A DNA stretch of 64,000 bases. It comes from CAZZDK01 sp964652235. GTDB taxonomy: Bacteria; Pseudomonadota; Alphaproteobacteria; UBA9219. Both the position numbers and the translations under genes were made by a program. The stretch lies in the NCBI GenBank assembly GCA_964652235.1, contig CAZZDK010000005.1, positions 39,883 to 103,882 of the forward strand, in the 5' to 3' direction. The notes under the pieces were generated by a model. That model saw nothing but the letters and a program-made list of their open reading frames with translations. It did no database searches and was not told the origin of the DNA. This document shows positions 26,501 through 34,097 of this stretch, in pieces (within the stretch, counting starts at the first letter, position 1; the number at the start of each line of letters is the position of its first letter).

Positions 26501-26796
26501 CCGCCGCCGCCTTTGCCGCCGCGTTGGGTCTGGACATGGCGGGTTTCTTTGAGTGGCGTCGACCAAATGACGTTGCCGGACACGCGCATGGTTCCATAAA
26601 CCAGCTGGATCGTGCCGCCATAGGTGGAAGACTGAACCGATAAATCGCTGAGGCGCGAGCCTTCTGTATTTGATCCTTTACTGCCGCCAAACAGCAGATT
26701 GCCAAGGACGACCCCGCCCATCCAGCCGATGGACGCGCCAATCCCGATGGCGGAAGTCAACCCTGCGCCAACCAGTCCCAAAGCTAGGACAGCCAT
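23590..26796 (-). CDS. Tail-tip attachment protein (GTA megatron/gpJ type)
   Basis: The product is 1068 aa from the ATG at 26796. The N-terminus is hydrophobic and Gly-rich (VLALGLVGAGLTSAIGIG). Then comes the IQLVYGTMRVSGNVIWSTPL region. At about residues 640-800 is the phage-tail_3-like stretch (RTQELELPQRIDLTHYDPDR and WIGRNQFEFNLPPKWLRLDP). The C-terminus has a fibronectin-like part. It forms the host-contacting tip of a siphovirus tail, as in GTA gp15 and lambda gpJ. Confidence 0.85.
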   Translation of the reverse strand: MAVLALGLVGAGLTSAIGIGASIGWMGGVVLGNLLFGGSKGSNTEGSRLSDLSVQSSTYGGTIQLVYGTMRVSGNVIWSTPLKETRHVQTQRGGKGGGGSSTSTTYTYSVSFAVGLCAGPVSTVRRVWADTKLIYDATASNTQATEKYPGVIRVHTGAEDQHPDSTMEMHLGAGNVPGYRGLCFLTFTDLQLADFANRIPNISAEVVASGAMDCDAVILPRISSMYREGGVNDPSRGVLLCVNSTRAFKYNLVNNTLALNVPLVDDVYGDLRGIDSEGYLYHATDAYGVGMHLCKRNPDTMAVVAKTTKRVDFSVSGFVLGDKIFVHRSRKVYDLDFGLVADLSEFFPYANEAPMCSDGSGRYWQAAADKIRRVEVDILGNGDVAEWDVSAWTGGLRPNIIFWDDTTGHLFFKINQLHRIVKWHPNNGFAAYVDGVSLAVGYTLQDDYAFPQKGRLWATNDLTATLVDLVSMRVEKTINLMPYMPTSATHFCGCYEKFTHSAIIMTNEGEVKYPLERYGSDNVALSSILTDLCERAGLKQTDILTNEVSQFVHGYVMSRRSSARDAIEPLLGAYFIDAAETDGVLRFIPRGQDLAATIPYDDLGAVEGTSNDNPLRVTETRTQELELPQRIDLTHYDPDRDYQSNTQNAARAGNAVTTKDQQTVELSIALSADEAAQIADKTLTSAWIGRNQFEFNLPPKWLRLDPTDVIDVLLPDATLALRLTQVDFGGNNIVACKAVAEDEIAYTSNAKGAGVPITSNPIPISTPISALVMDLPMLRAEDDGLGLYYALALKNNGTASLYKSPDALTWSIIGTGEAAPAYGWASSVLAAPLSPWSWDETNAVQIALSHGTLDSKTALEVLNWNNVGLLGDELIQWRNATLLAENLYQLSGLLRGRRGTEWATGTHKIGDRFVVLATDGFYRMVMAATEIGQLSYYKAIPTGGDWDDAAQTSLKYNAASLRCFSPVHIKGTRDGLGNLTLSWVMRARWNGEWLDSIDISNYEATEAYEIDILNGDTVVRTINAATTSATYSAADQTTDFGGAQNVLSIAVYQINSTIGRGYAGKAIV

Positions 26797-26828
26797 ATAC
26801 AAACCTCAATGTCGTTAAGATGGATCGA

Positions 26829-27311
26829 TCAGAAATTATCGATCTTGATCGCTTGCTCGTCCGGCAACGGCTCTTCGAATGACTTTTTGATTTCTTCGAA
26901 TCTTGCCAAATTACTCTCGGCAATTGCCCCCTGCCGCTGCTTAAGGCGTGAAATCAAAATCTCATCGGGCGCATAAACATAATAGTGGCGAAACGCCGCA
27001 TGAGCGGCTTTAGCGATCCCCCTGGCATGTTCTCGCGAAGGAAGGCTCCAAAAACCAAGATCCATAACAACATTTTTGCCCTGCGCCAGAAGCTCCTCGG
27101 CGCTTTGCCAAATGGTTTGGACAGCCTGCGCGAAACAGCCATCCCAATTCGCTTCCAGTTCTTCCGTAAGAAAGTTTTCAAAACACCATTCATCGGCGTT
27201 CATCCGGACGGCGTTTTCCTCTTTCGCCAAATTCTTGGAAAAAGTCGTTTTCCCTGCGCCAAGAAACCCTTGGACAATTATTAAAACGGGCTTTTGCTTG
27301 ACATCGGCCAT
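26829..27311 (-). CDS. P-loop kinase/AAA-type ATPase (moron)
   Basis: A 160-aa protein. Walker A is QGFLGAGKTTFS. The rest, VVMDLGFWSLPSREHARG and then LISRLKQRQG (lid-like Arg), fits the zeta-toxin/nucleotide-kinase fold. A good AAAGGAAAG Shine-Dalgarno is present. It is placed between the NlpC and tail-tip genes, which are adjacent in standard GTA-type clusters, so it is an insertion. It may phosphorylate a small molecule, for example giving aminoglycoside resistance or acting as a toxin. No antitoxin is seen next to it. Confidence 0.75.
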   Translation of the reverse strand: MADVKQKPVLIIVQGFLGAGKTTFSKNLAKEENAVRMNADEWCFENFLTEELEANWDGCFAQAVQTIWQSAEELLAQGKNVVMDLGFWSLPSREHARGIAKAAHAAFRHYYVYAPDEILISRLKQRQGAIAESNLARFEEIKKSFEEPLPDEQAIKIDNF

Positions 27312-27343
27312 GATTCTTTCCTTTCAGAGCAAGAGTTTAAGTA

Positions 27344-27772
27344 TCATTGCCCCGCAAAGCAAGGATACCGATACGCGGCAACGATCCGCCGCCGCCAGCT
27401 TTCGTCCAGCGCGTGTTCAACCACTTTGCCCACGCCGGAATAGCTGTGGATGATGCCTCTGTCAGTGATGATTGCCACATGCTGCGGTTCGCGGCCCCAT
27501 GCCATGAAGTAAATGTCTGCCAGCATCGCTTCGGCCACGGGAATTTCGACCAGCCACGTCGCCAAGCCTTCGCGCATGCGGCGACTGTTGGGGAGCATGG
27601 AATAATTGGCGAAGGCCTGCGCCTTCGGCGATGACGGATCGTAATCGACCAGCTTCAAAGCCGTTCCGACACCTTTGATCAGACCGATGCAATCGCATCC
27701 GGCCCCTTTGACCGAGGCTTGATGATGAAAAGGCGTGTCGAGCCATGCGCGGGCTTCGGCGACCGCATCCAT
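27344..27772 (-). CDS. NlpC/P60-type tail peptidase (GTA gp14-like)
   Basis: A 142-aa protein. Catalytic Cys lies in GAGCDCIGLIKGV, and the His partner in EPQHVAIITDRGIIHSYS. The family cuts peptidoglycan peptides during DNA entry and is placed between DUF2163 and the tail tip in GTA-type tails. It overlaps the end of the DUF2163 gene by 94 bp. Confidence 0.8.
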   Translation of the reverse strand: MDAVAEARAWLDTPFHHQASVKGAGCDCIGLIKGVGTALKLVDYDPSSPKAQAFANYSMLPNSRRMREGLATWLVEIPVAEAMLADIYFMAWGREPQHVAIITDRGIIHSYSGVGKVVEHALDESWRRRIVAAYRYPCFAGQ

Positions 27773-28626
27773 GCGAGAGGGGCTATTTTTTCATCGGGAT
27801 AACTTAAAACGGCATCTGTGCCGGGGACATGCGGTTCTCCGCGAAAGTTCGCGGCATTGTTGTATTTGGAGCAACATGTCGAGAACGACTTGTCGCATCC
27901 GGGCTGAACAGCATAAGTGTCGCCCACATCAATTTCGGACGGCATGGGCAGGAACAGATCAAAAACGCCAGTCGCATAGGAGCGGACTTCCATCTTGCGC
28001 CCCGCGTTCGCGCCGCTTGTCCATGTGATAAGACCGCCCGTCCAGTAATCGTCTACCTCGGTTCGAGCGGTGTCGGTGAAGCCATAGCGACCTTCTGCCA
28101 CCGTGACCGCGCTGGCCACCGTCAAGGCAGCTAAATCGATCTTGCAACGCGTATCGCCAAGATCAGCGCGGCAGTTGGGCGTGTAAAGCTCGCCGATTTG
28201 CTGCGAAAGCGCCTGCGTCAGGCCGCGCAGTTCTGCCTTAAAGATCGTATCCTTCAGCTCGACCTGACCGATGGTTCCGCGCTTCATGATGATCTTGCCT
28301 TGCGAGAGCGCGTTCCAGTTGACCAGAAAGATTAGCACCTCAGCATTGTCCCAAATCCCCGCCCGCAGATCGGGCGCGGCCAGAGCCTCGCTGTCCAGTC
28401 CGCTTTCGATGTCGAGATTATCGACCGACAAATCCGAAATCGTATGGATGGCCGAACGCGTGTAGCCCGTTCGTGCTTCATAAACGATGCCGTCGATGGT
28501 CAGATCGCGGTCAAAGTCGGTGAAGCCGAACACCACCCCGTCCTTGCGCGTGACTTTCCAACAGGTCGCAAGCGTGGTCGTCTCGCCTGCGATGTGCGCG
28601 GCAAGCTGTGAGGTCGCTGTTTTCAT
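27679..28626 (-). CDS. DUF2163 phage tail protein (GTA gp13-like)
   Basis: A 315-aa protein with the family's features: YEARTGYTRSAI near residue 49, LSQQIGELYTPNCRADLGD, and the Cys-rich end CDKSFSTCCSKYNNAANFRG. It makes part of the baseplate hub. The last ~35 residues are in the overlap with the NlpC gene and may be a non-conserved extension. Confidence 0.85.
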   Translation of the reverse strand: MKTATSQLAAHIAGETTTLATCWKVTRKDGVVFGFTDFDRDLTIDGIVYEARTGYTRSAIHTISDLSVDNLDIESGLDSEALAAPDLRAGIWDNAEVLIFLVNWNALSQGKIIMKRGTIGQVELKDTIFKAELRGLTQALSQQIGELYTPNCRADLGDTRCKIDLAALTVASAVTVAEGRYGFTDTARTEVDDYWTGGLITWTSGANAGRKMEVRSYATGVFDLFLPMPSEIDVGDTYAVQPGCDKSFSTCCSKYNNAANFRGEPHVPGTDAVLSYPDEKIAPLAWMRSPKPAHGSTRLFIIKPRSKGPDAIASV

Positions 28627-28629
28627 GAG

Positions 28630-29229
28630 CTATACACGGATCTCTATAACGGGAATGTCCGACCATTGATGCAGGTCGAATTGCTCAATGCTGACGGCCA
28701 TGCTGTCAGTGTCAAAACGCACAGGCACGTCAAACTCAAAGTCTGCCGTGACCGCCACACCTTGTGCCGGAGCAATACTGAAGGTCAAAACGCCCGTGGC
28801 CGTGTTGATCGACCAGCCGGATGTTTGTTTGACCCCGCCGAGGTAAGGCACGAGCGTCCCTAAAACGGGTTTTGTGATTGTGCGGGTCTCAACGCCAGCG
28901 CCAGAGGTATAGCTTTTGACAAGCTGAAAGTCCTTCGTCGTTCCGTCGCCTGCGCCGAGGGCTTGGGCAGTTGCCTTATAATCCGTCCAGTCCTTAAACC
29001 TGAAACCATAAGCCTTGCCTTTGCGCGCACGAAAAAAAGCGATCAGCGTGTTAAGCTGAGCCTGATGCTTCAGGCCGGACGCCACGTTCCATTTCAGCCG
29101 TGCTGCCGACCAGTTGGCGTTGCGCTGCTCATAGCCTGAAGCCATCGAGACGACCGATGTCAGATATTCCGGCCCGCCCGATGCTCCATAGGCGATGTCG
29201 GGAGGGAATTGGACTTCATGGAAGGTCAT
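28630..29229 (-). CDS. DUF2460 phage tail protein (GTA gp12-like, distal tail)
   Basis: A 199-aa protein. The FPPDIAYGASGGPEYLTSVV start, FFRARKGKAYGFRFKDWTDY, and the ending MAVSIEQFDLHQWSDIPVIE are the family signature. It forms the distal tail hub ring. It is followed without a gap by DUF2163, as in GTA-type clusters. Upstream, the GNAT pair and HAD gene separate it from the tape measure gene. Confidence 0.85.
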   Translation of the reverse strand: MTFHEVQFPPDIAYGASGGPEYLTSVVSMASGYEQRNANWSAARLKWNVASGLKHQAQLNTLIAFFRARKGKAYGFRFKDWTDYKATAQALGAGDGTTKDFQLVKSYTSGAGVETRTITKPVLGTLVPYLGGVKQTSGWSINTATGVLTFSIAPAQGVAVTADFEFDVPVRFDTDSMAVSIEQFDLHQWSDIPVIEIRV

Positions 29230-29297
29230 TCAGCGTGTTCCTTTCTTCCATTCTTATGCTATGATCCGGTTGAATAATTTGCCTTTTGGAACCGCAC

Positions 29298-29768
29298 ATG
29301 AGCTTTATTATCCAGCCCCTCACAAAAGACAAAGGACAGGCCTGCAGGGCCATCCTTGATGCGTTGCCTGAATGGTTCGGCCTTGAGGATGCGAAGGATC
29401 GTTACGTGCTCGGCGTTGAGGAAACGACCTTTCTTGTTTGCCGAAATGAAACGTCATCGGAAACCGTGGGCTTTCTCTCCTTGAAAGAGCAAACCGGGGC
29501 TGCCTCCGAAATCTATGTCATGGGCCTCCGCCCCGAATTCCATCACCAAGGGCTGGGCAGAAAACTTGTCAGCGAAGCGGAAAGGCTAGCGCGAGAGTCT
29601 GGCAAAGCATTTCTTTCGGTCAAAACGCTCGCGCCTGAACATCCGGATACGCACTACGCGATCACGCGAAAGTTTTATGAAGCCCTCGGGTTTAAGCCTG
29701 TCGAAGTTTTTCCGACCCTGTGGGGAGAAGACAACCCATGTTTGCTGATGATTAAGGGATTGAAATGA
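29298..29768 (+). CDS. GNAT N-acetyltransferase (moron 2)
   Basis: The product is 156 aa from the ATG at 29298. IYVMGLRPEFHHQGLGRKLV (Q/H-x-x-G-x-G/R acetyl-CoA loop) and KFYEALGFKPVEVFPTLWGE (end motif) are clear. It is plus-strand, 68 bp from the divergent DUF2460 start. A TATGAT-like -10 (near 29260) may serve it. It overlaps the next GNAT gene by ATGA, so the two are co-translated. The substrate is unknown. Confidence 0.85.
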   Translation: MSFIIQPLTKDKGQACRAILDALPEWFGLEDAKDRYVLGVEETTFLVCRNETSSETVGFLSLKEQTGAASEIYVMGLRPEFHHQGLGRKLVSEAERLARESGKAFLSVKTLAPEHPDTHYAITRKFYEALGFKPVEVFPTLWGEDNPCLLMIKGLK

Positions 29769-30232
29769 ACGCGCCTGTCACCATCGATTACCTCGAAAAC
29801 CATCCAGACTTTATCCCCGTCTGCGCCAGTTGGGCTTTCGGACAATGGGGATGCCAGTCGGGAGGATCATTCGAACGCGCAAACAAGCGTTTTACTGAAG
29901 GCGCGAACAAAACCGATATTCCTTTGACTCTTGTAGCCATCGCAGACGGCAAACCCGCAGGCATGATCAGCCTTTGGGTAAGCGACTTTGACGGGCGTCC
30001 CGACCTTTCTCCGTGGCTTGCCTCCGTCTATGTCCATCCGTTCCACCGCAACAAAGGCATCGCTTTATCACTTGTAAAAAGGCTTGAAGCCGAAGCCCTG
30101 CGGCTCGGTTACAAAAAGCTCTATCTCGTGACCGAAGAGTCAAAAGGTCTATATGAAAAGAATGGCTGGCAGGAGATGGAACGCGTGCAAACCCATTATG
30201 GCAATGCGGCTCTAATGACGAAGGCACTATAG
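29765..30232 (+). CDS. GNAT N-acetyltransferase (moron 3)
   Basis: A 155-aa protein, coupled to the preceding GNAT gene. ASVYVHPFHRNKGIALSLVK is the acetyl-CoA loop; SKGLYEKNGWQEMERV is the C-terminal motif. It resembles small cytoplasmic acetyltransferases. It ends 5 bp before the convergent HAD gene. The acceptor is unknown. Confidence 0.85.
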   Translation: MNAPVTIDYLENHPDFIPVCASWAFGQWGCQSGGSFERANKRFTEGANKTDIPLTLVAIADGKPAGMISLWVSDFDGRPDLSPWLASVYVHPFHRNKGIALSLVKRLEAEALRLGYKKLYLVTEESKGLYEKNGWQEMERVQTHYGNAALMTKAL

Positions 30233-30237
30233 GGTCG

Positions 30238-30834
30238 TTACTCCGCTTCCAGAAATGAACGAAGCGATATAGTGTCGACAAACTGATGTGCCCGCCAGCC
30301 GCGCGTTCTCGCTGCTTCGACATTCTCCAGCACATCGTCGACAAACCATATTTCACCCGGCGGAACCTGCAGGTCTTTTTCAATGTGGCGATAAAACGCA
30401 TCATTTGGCTTCAACGCGCCGATTGCGCTGGAAGCATAAACCTTCCGAACGCTTTCAGGAAAAACGTCCTGAAAATGCGCGGCTCTAATCGGATCCTGAT
30501 TGGTTGCAATATAGGATTCATAGCTTCCGAGAAGAGACGCCACTTCATTATTAATCGTGTCGCACTTTGTGAGCCAATAGGACAAGAAGTCATCGACAGG
30601 AACTTTGACTCTGTGTCGGTCAAAGACCTCTTGCATATGCTGACGGGTATCTCTTCTTCCCCTAATGACTTCTTGCCATTGATCTGAGAAGATATCTTCA
30701 ATTGTGTCCAGCGCAATGCCAAAATCCTGCGTCAAAGTTACAGACCAGATAAACTCGCCCCTGTCATTAAAGGTGCGGAAGATGACGCCATCCGCATCCC
30801 AAACAACTACTTTGGACGATCTGTTCTTTGGCAT
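30238..30834 (-). CDS. HAD-superfamily hydrolase (moron)
   Basis: The product is 198 aa from the ATG at 30834. Open frame upstream to 31188 is the shadow of the tape measure gene. Motif I is VVWDADGVI, with DxD positions DAD; motif III/IV include ALKPNDAFY and EIWFVDDVLENVEAARTRGW. A small helical cap lies between. It is probably a phosphatase or haloacid-dehalogenase-like enzyme for a small phosphorylated metabolite. It sits between the tape measure and DUF2460 genes. Confidence 0.8.
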   Translation of the reverse strand: MPKNRSSKVVVWDADGVIFRTFNDRGEFIWSVTLTQDFGIALDTIEDIFSDQWQEVIRGRRDTRQHMQEVFDRHRVKVPVDDFLSYWLTKCDTINNEVASLLGSYESYIATNQDPIRAAHFQDVFPESVRKVYASSAIGALKPNDAFYRHIEKDLQVPPGEIWFVDDVLENVEAARTRGWRAHQFVDTISLRSFLEAE

Positions 30835-30868
30835 GACGGGGCACCTTATATGGCAAGACACCTGTAGA

Positions 30869-33400
30869 TTATAGATTCCTCCTCGCTCGCTGTATACCCC
30901 GCGCAGCCTCCGCAGAAACCTGCGCTTGGCTGGCGCGGAAGCTGTTCGCGTCCGGTGTCGTGATATGCATGACGACATTGATGCCTGTGGAGCGGCGCTG
31001 CCGGTCTTTTCTGGAAACGACTTCCTCGCCTCGTTGAAGAATGGCGGGCACTTCATCCGGCTTAAGCCCAGCGATGCCGCCGCCGTGATAGCGCGGCGCT
31101 CCGGCAAACACGAAAGCCGGAACTTGGCGCGAAGGAGCCGCTTCGCCAGCCACGCCGCCTTCATGGAAGATCGAGCTGAATATCTCATCCATAAAGCCGC
31201 CGCTTTCCATGCTGCTGCCCATCCATTTGGCCAGCGGCCCCGTGATGGATTGCTGCACCATCATGCGGGTGATGTCGGCAACGATGCTGTTCGCAAGATC
31301 GTTGAGGCTGTTGAGGCTGATTTCGCCGGACGTGACCATGTTCACGATGGCGTCTTCGGTCGCTTTCATCGCCTCGCTGAACGCTTCTTCGACAGCGTCC
31401 GCCGTGTTTTCGGCTTCTTTCTGGTAACTGCGAAAGGCGCGGATGGCTCCGGCTTGCCCGTCCGTGCGACCAGCCAATTGCTCGTCATAAGCCTTGTCTT
31501 TGGCCTTATTGAATACTTCCTGACTGATCGCGCCCGCATTGAGCATTTCCGTGAGGCGCTGGATTTGATCAGCGTAGGCTTCATCGGCCCCGCGCGCGCC
31601 ATCCGTGATCTGCTTGCCTTCCTGCCTCAGCTTGTCGAGTTTTTCCTGCGCCTGCGTCTGATCGTAAAGCGCGGCTGCCATTTGTTTCGTGCGCTCGACT
31701 TGCTCTTGCGTCGCCGTTTCCGGCAACTTTGCCACGGCATCGGACACGAACGCCTTGCGCTTATCAGACAGCTTATCCATCTGCTGTCCAAGATCGGCGA
31801 TGACTTTCTCGGCTGCGGCGAAGGCCTTTTCATCGAACAACTGCGCAGCAAGATCGCTCGTCTTGCTTTTGTCGGCATCCGTCGCCTTGTTCGAAAGCCG
31901 TGAGACAGCTTGATCGATAAAGGCCTGCCGTTCATTGCCGATGCCGAGCAATTTTTGCTTTAGATCGTTGATGACCTTTTGGTTCGCATCCGCTTCTTTT
32001 TGCGCGGCCTCGTTGATCGGTTTTTGAATGGCATCAATCTGGCGTTTGGCAAGCTCTTCGGCCTGTTTGATGGCCGTATCGACCGCGCCCGTGTTGCTGC
32101 CGTCCGTTTCGCGCAGGGCGTTCAGGTTTGTTTTTGTCTTCGCCAGCTCGGCATTGATCTTGGCAATCTTCTCTGCGGGATCGTCCACCAGCTTGCCCAG
32201 AGCCTCGTCAATATTTTTGCGCGCGGTGATCAATAGATTAGCGCGGCCTTCCTTTTCTGCCGCAAGGCGTCCTGCTTCCGCCTTGGCGCGTTCTGCCGCC
32301 TCGGCTTCCTCTGCCTTGGTCAGTTTTTCGATCTCGGCGCGAAGTTCAGCAGCTTTCTTTTGCCGGACTTCCGTGTTGCCCTTGTATGCGGGCTGAACAA
32401 CGGAGGGCAGACTTTGCAGCCAGTCCAGCTCCTTTTGAACCTCGGCCAATTCGTTCTTGGCCTGCCGCAACTGAACGGACAAGGGATCCTTGCTGAACCA
32501 TTCGGTTGTGACCGCGAAGGTGGTGGCTAGTTTTTGCAAAGCTCCTTGCGCGACGCCGGAAACGGTCTCGGTCTGGCCGATGGCCTCCAGCATGTTTTTC
32601 CATGTGACGGAAAGCTGATGCGCCGCACCTGTGACCCCCGTCGCTTCGGCGGCCCCCGTTCCGCCAACCGCGCCAGCGAGCTTGTCCAGAATGATCTTCT
32701 GCGCCTCAGCGACCTTTCCAGTCTCGACCATGCTCTGCAGCGCGTTTTTCTCTTCGTCGGAGAATTTCCCAGTGGCTTTTTCCAGAGCGCCCAAACCATC
32801 GACAGGGTTCTCAAGGGCTTTGCCCAGCATCAAAACCGCTGCCGACAAGTCTTTGCCGTACACGGACGACAGATCCTGCGCCAGCGAAATAGCGCGCGTG
32901 AAGGTCTCACCGGATACGGAACGGAAGGTCGCCAGAACGGAGGCGGCGTTCATGACCCCTTCGGCGGTGGTCAAGGTTGTCGCTTCCATCTTATCGGCGA
33001 AGTCGCTAATTTCTCGCGCGGTCAGGCCGGAAGAACTGCCTGTGGCGCGGAGGACGGCCTGAAGTCGGTTATAAGACTGCTCTGCCTCTGCGGCTTCCTT
33101 AATGCTGGCCGACAAACCAAGCGTGACCGCTCCAAGGGCCGCCCCAACCGCAATCCCAATGGGGCCAAGCGCAGTCATTGCAGAACCAAGCGGCCCGATC
33201 CGGCCAGAAAGGCCAATGGCCGCGCCCTTTACGTCGTTGGCTGCGGCATTTACGGCCAAAAGGCCTCTGGAGGCAGGCTTTCCGGCAAGCTCGATCTTCT
33301 TGAGCGACTTTTCGCCGGACTCGCCGATCTCCTTCAGCTCGGCCTTGACCTTGCCGCCTTCCATGACGGAAAGACGGATGGCAAGATTGCGTTCGACCAT
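30869..33400 (-). CDS. Tail tape measure protein
   Basis: An 843-aa protein. The N-terminal part has a hydrophobic stretch (IGPLGSAMTALGPIGIAVGA) and the lambda GpH-type helical region. The centre (about 320-650) is coiled-coil rich in Ala, Lys, Glu and Gln. The C-terminus has SISLNSLNDLANSI-like helices and a HTGG-like GGIAGLKPDEVPAILQRGE. It sets tail length. It starts on the stop of the frameshifted T gene (TAATG). Confidence 0.9.
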   Translation of the reverse strand: MVERNLAIRLSVMEGGKVKAELKEIGESGEKSLKKIELAGKPASRGLLAVNAAANDVKGAAIGLSGRIGPLGSAMTALGPIGIAVGAALGAVTLGLSASIKEAAEAEQSYNRLQAVLRATGSSSGLTAREISDFADKMEATTLTTAEGVMNAASVLATFRSVSGETFTRAISLAQDLSSVYGKDLSAAVLMLGKALENPVDGLGALEKATGKFSDEEKNALQSMVETGKVAEAQKIILDKLAGAVGGTGAAEATGVTGAAHQLSVTWKNMLEAIGQTETVSGVAQGALQKLATTFAVTTEWFSKDPLSVQLRQAKNELAEVQKELDWLQSLPSVVQPAYKGNTEVRQKKAAELRAEIEKLTKAEEAEAAERAKAEAGRLAAEKEGRANLLITARKNIDEALGKLVDDPAEKIAKINAELAKTKTNLNALRETDGSNTGAVDTAIKQAEELAKRQIDAIQKPINEAAQKEADANQKVINDLKQKLLGIGNERQAFIDQAVSRLSNKATDADKSKTSDLAAQLFDEKAFAAAEKVIADLGQQMDKLSDKRKAFVSDAVAKLPETATQEQVERTKQMAAALYDQTQAQEKLDKLRQEGKQITDGARGADEAYADQIQRLTEMLNAGAISQEVFNKAKDKAYDEQLAGRTDGQAGAIRAFRSYQKEAENTADAVEEAFSEAMKATEDAIVNMVTSGEISLNSLNDLANSIVADITRMMVQQSITGPLAKWMGSSMESGGFMDEIFSSIFHEGGVAGEAAPSRQVPAFVFAGAPRYHGGGIAGLKPDEVPAILQRGEEVVSRKDRQRRSTGINVVMHITTPDANSFRASQAQVSAEAARGIQRARRNL

Positions 33401-33756
33401 TACTTTAAGCCCTCATTAACCTTTGCGTTGATCGCCGAAACCATGCCGGACTCGCAGGAGGGGAGAAGTTCGGCGACGGCTGCGACTTCGTGACCCAAGG
33501 TTTCTGCGATCTTTAGCGCGGCGTTCATGTCGACGCCGATGACGGCAAGTTGCGCCGTGCGAAGCTGTCCGGCGCACCGAAGCGCGACGTCCCACGCTTC
33601 CCAGCCTTCCATTGTTTGCGGCTCGTTTGCGCAGTAGGGGCAAAGCTCGCCGTCTTTGTTGGGTTCGCCCTTGCTGCACGGAAGCCCCGCATCCGCGCAG
33701 GAGGCGCAGTATTCCGGCCCGCCGCCGTAGTGCCATTTACAGCGGGCCTCTAACCG
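33400..33756 (-). CDS. Tail assembly chaperone, T-like extension (made by -1 frameshift)
   Basis: There is no start codon at the head of this frame. It begins with the codon CGG immediately after the slippery site and continues 118 residues, giving a 232-aa fusion with the upstream G-like protein. It contains CKWHYGGGPEYCASC, then PCSKG and LCPYC, a Cys-rich zinc-ribbon-like part not seen in lambda T, and then a helical tail. The position directly before the tape measure gene is that of the lambda GT extension. Confidence 0.7.
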   Translation of the reverse strand, partial: RLEARCKWHYGGGPEYCASCADAGLPCSKGEPNKDGELCPYCANEPQTMEGWEAWDVALRCAGQLRTAQLAVIGVDMNAALKIAETLGHEVAAVAELLPSCESGMVSAINAKVNEGLK

Positions 33757-34097
33757 TTTTTTTCCTGTTCCAAAATGAGCGTCGGGCCGAGATAGAGCCG
33801 CTCGAAAGCGTCCGCGATGGGCCACAAGTCCATCAAGGCGGAAACCGCTTCGCGCGTGACTTCGGCGAGGTTGTCCTCGCTGTCGCCAACGCCCTCCCAA
33901 GCGATAATGGCAAGCTCGGCCAGCTTTTTGATCAGCGCGGCGCTGCGAACACCCGCATCGGCGTCCGCGACCGCTTCCTTTAAGGCCGTGACACGCGCGG
34001 CCATGACCAGCGCGGTCGTCGCGGGACGAACATGCACGCGCACGCCGTGGCCAAGGTCGAGCCAATACGGCTCGCGCCTCAATTCAAGACGGATCAT
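33750..34097 (-). CDS. Tail assembly chaperone, G-like protein
   Basis: A 115-aa protein. It opens MIRLELRREPYWLDLGHGVR and is alpha-helical after residue 30. It ends LILEQEKNG at TAG 33750, just after the slippery sequence. It follows the tail tube gene and precedes the tape measure gene, the usual position of gpG. Most ribosomes would stop here; a few would shift into the T frame. Confidence 0.75.
   Translation of the reverse strand: MIRLELRREPYWLDLGHGVRVHVRPATTALVMAARVTALKEAVADADAGVRSAALIKKLAELAIIAWEGVGDSEDNLAEVTREAVSALMDLWPIADAFERLYLGPTLILEQEKNG
33756..33762 (-). other. -1 programmed frameshift slippery heptamer A_AAA_AAC
   Basis: On the minus strand the zero-frame codons read GAA AAA AAC GGT TAG. 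The heptamer A AAA AAC is in the correct phase for a -1 slip, which moves ribosomes into the downstream T frame at CGG. The zero-frame stop follows within two codons. This exact heptamer is a well-known -1 site. Confidence 0.8.

Noticed and set aside
30835..31188. N-terminal extension of the HAD frame
   Set aside because: It lies within the tape measure gene in another frame; the HAD fold begins at ATG 30834.
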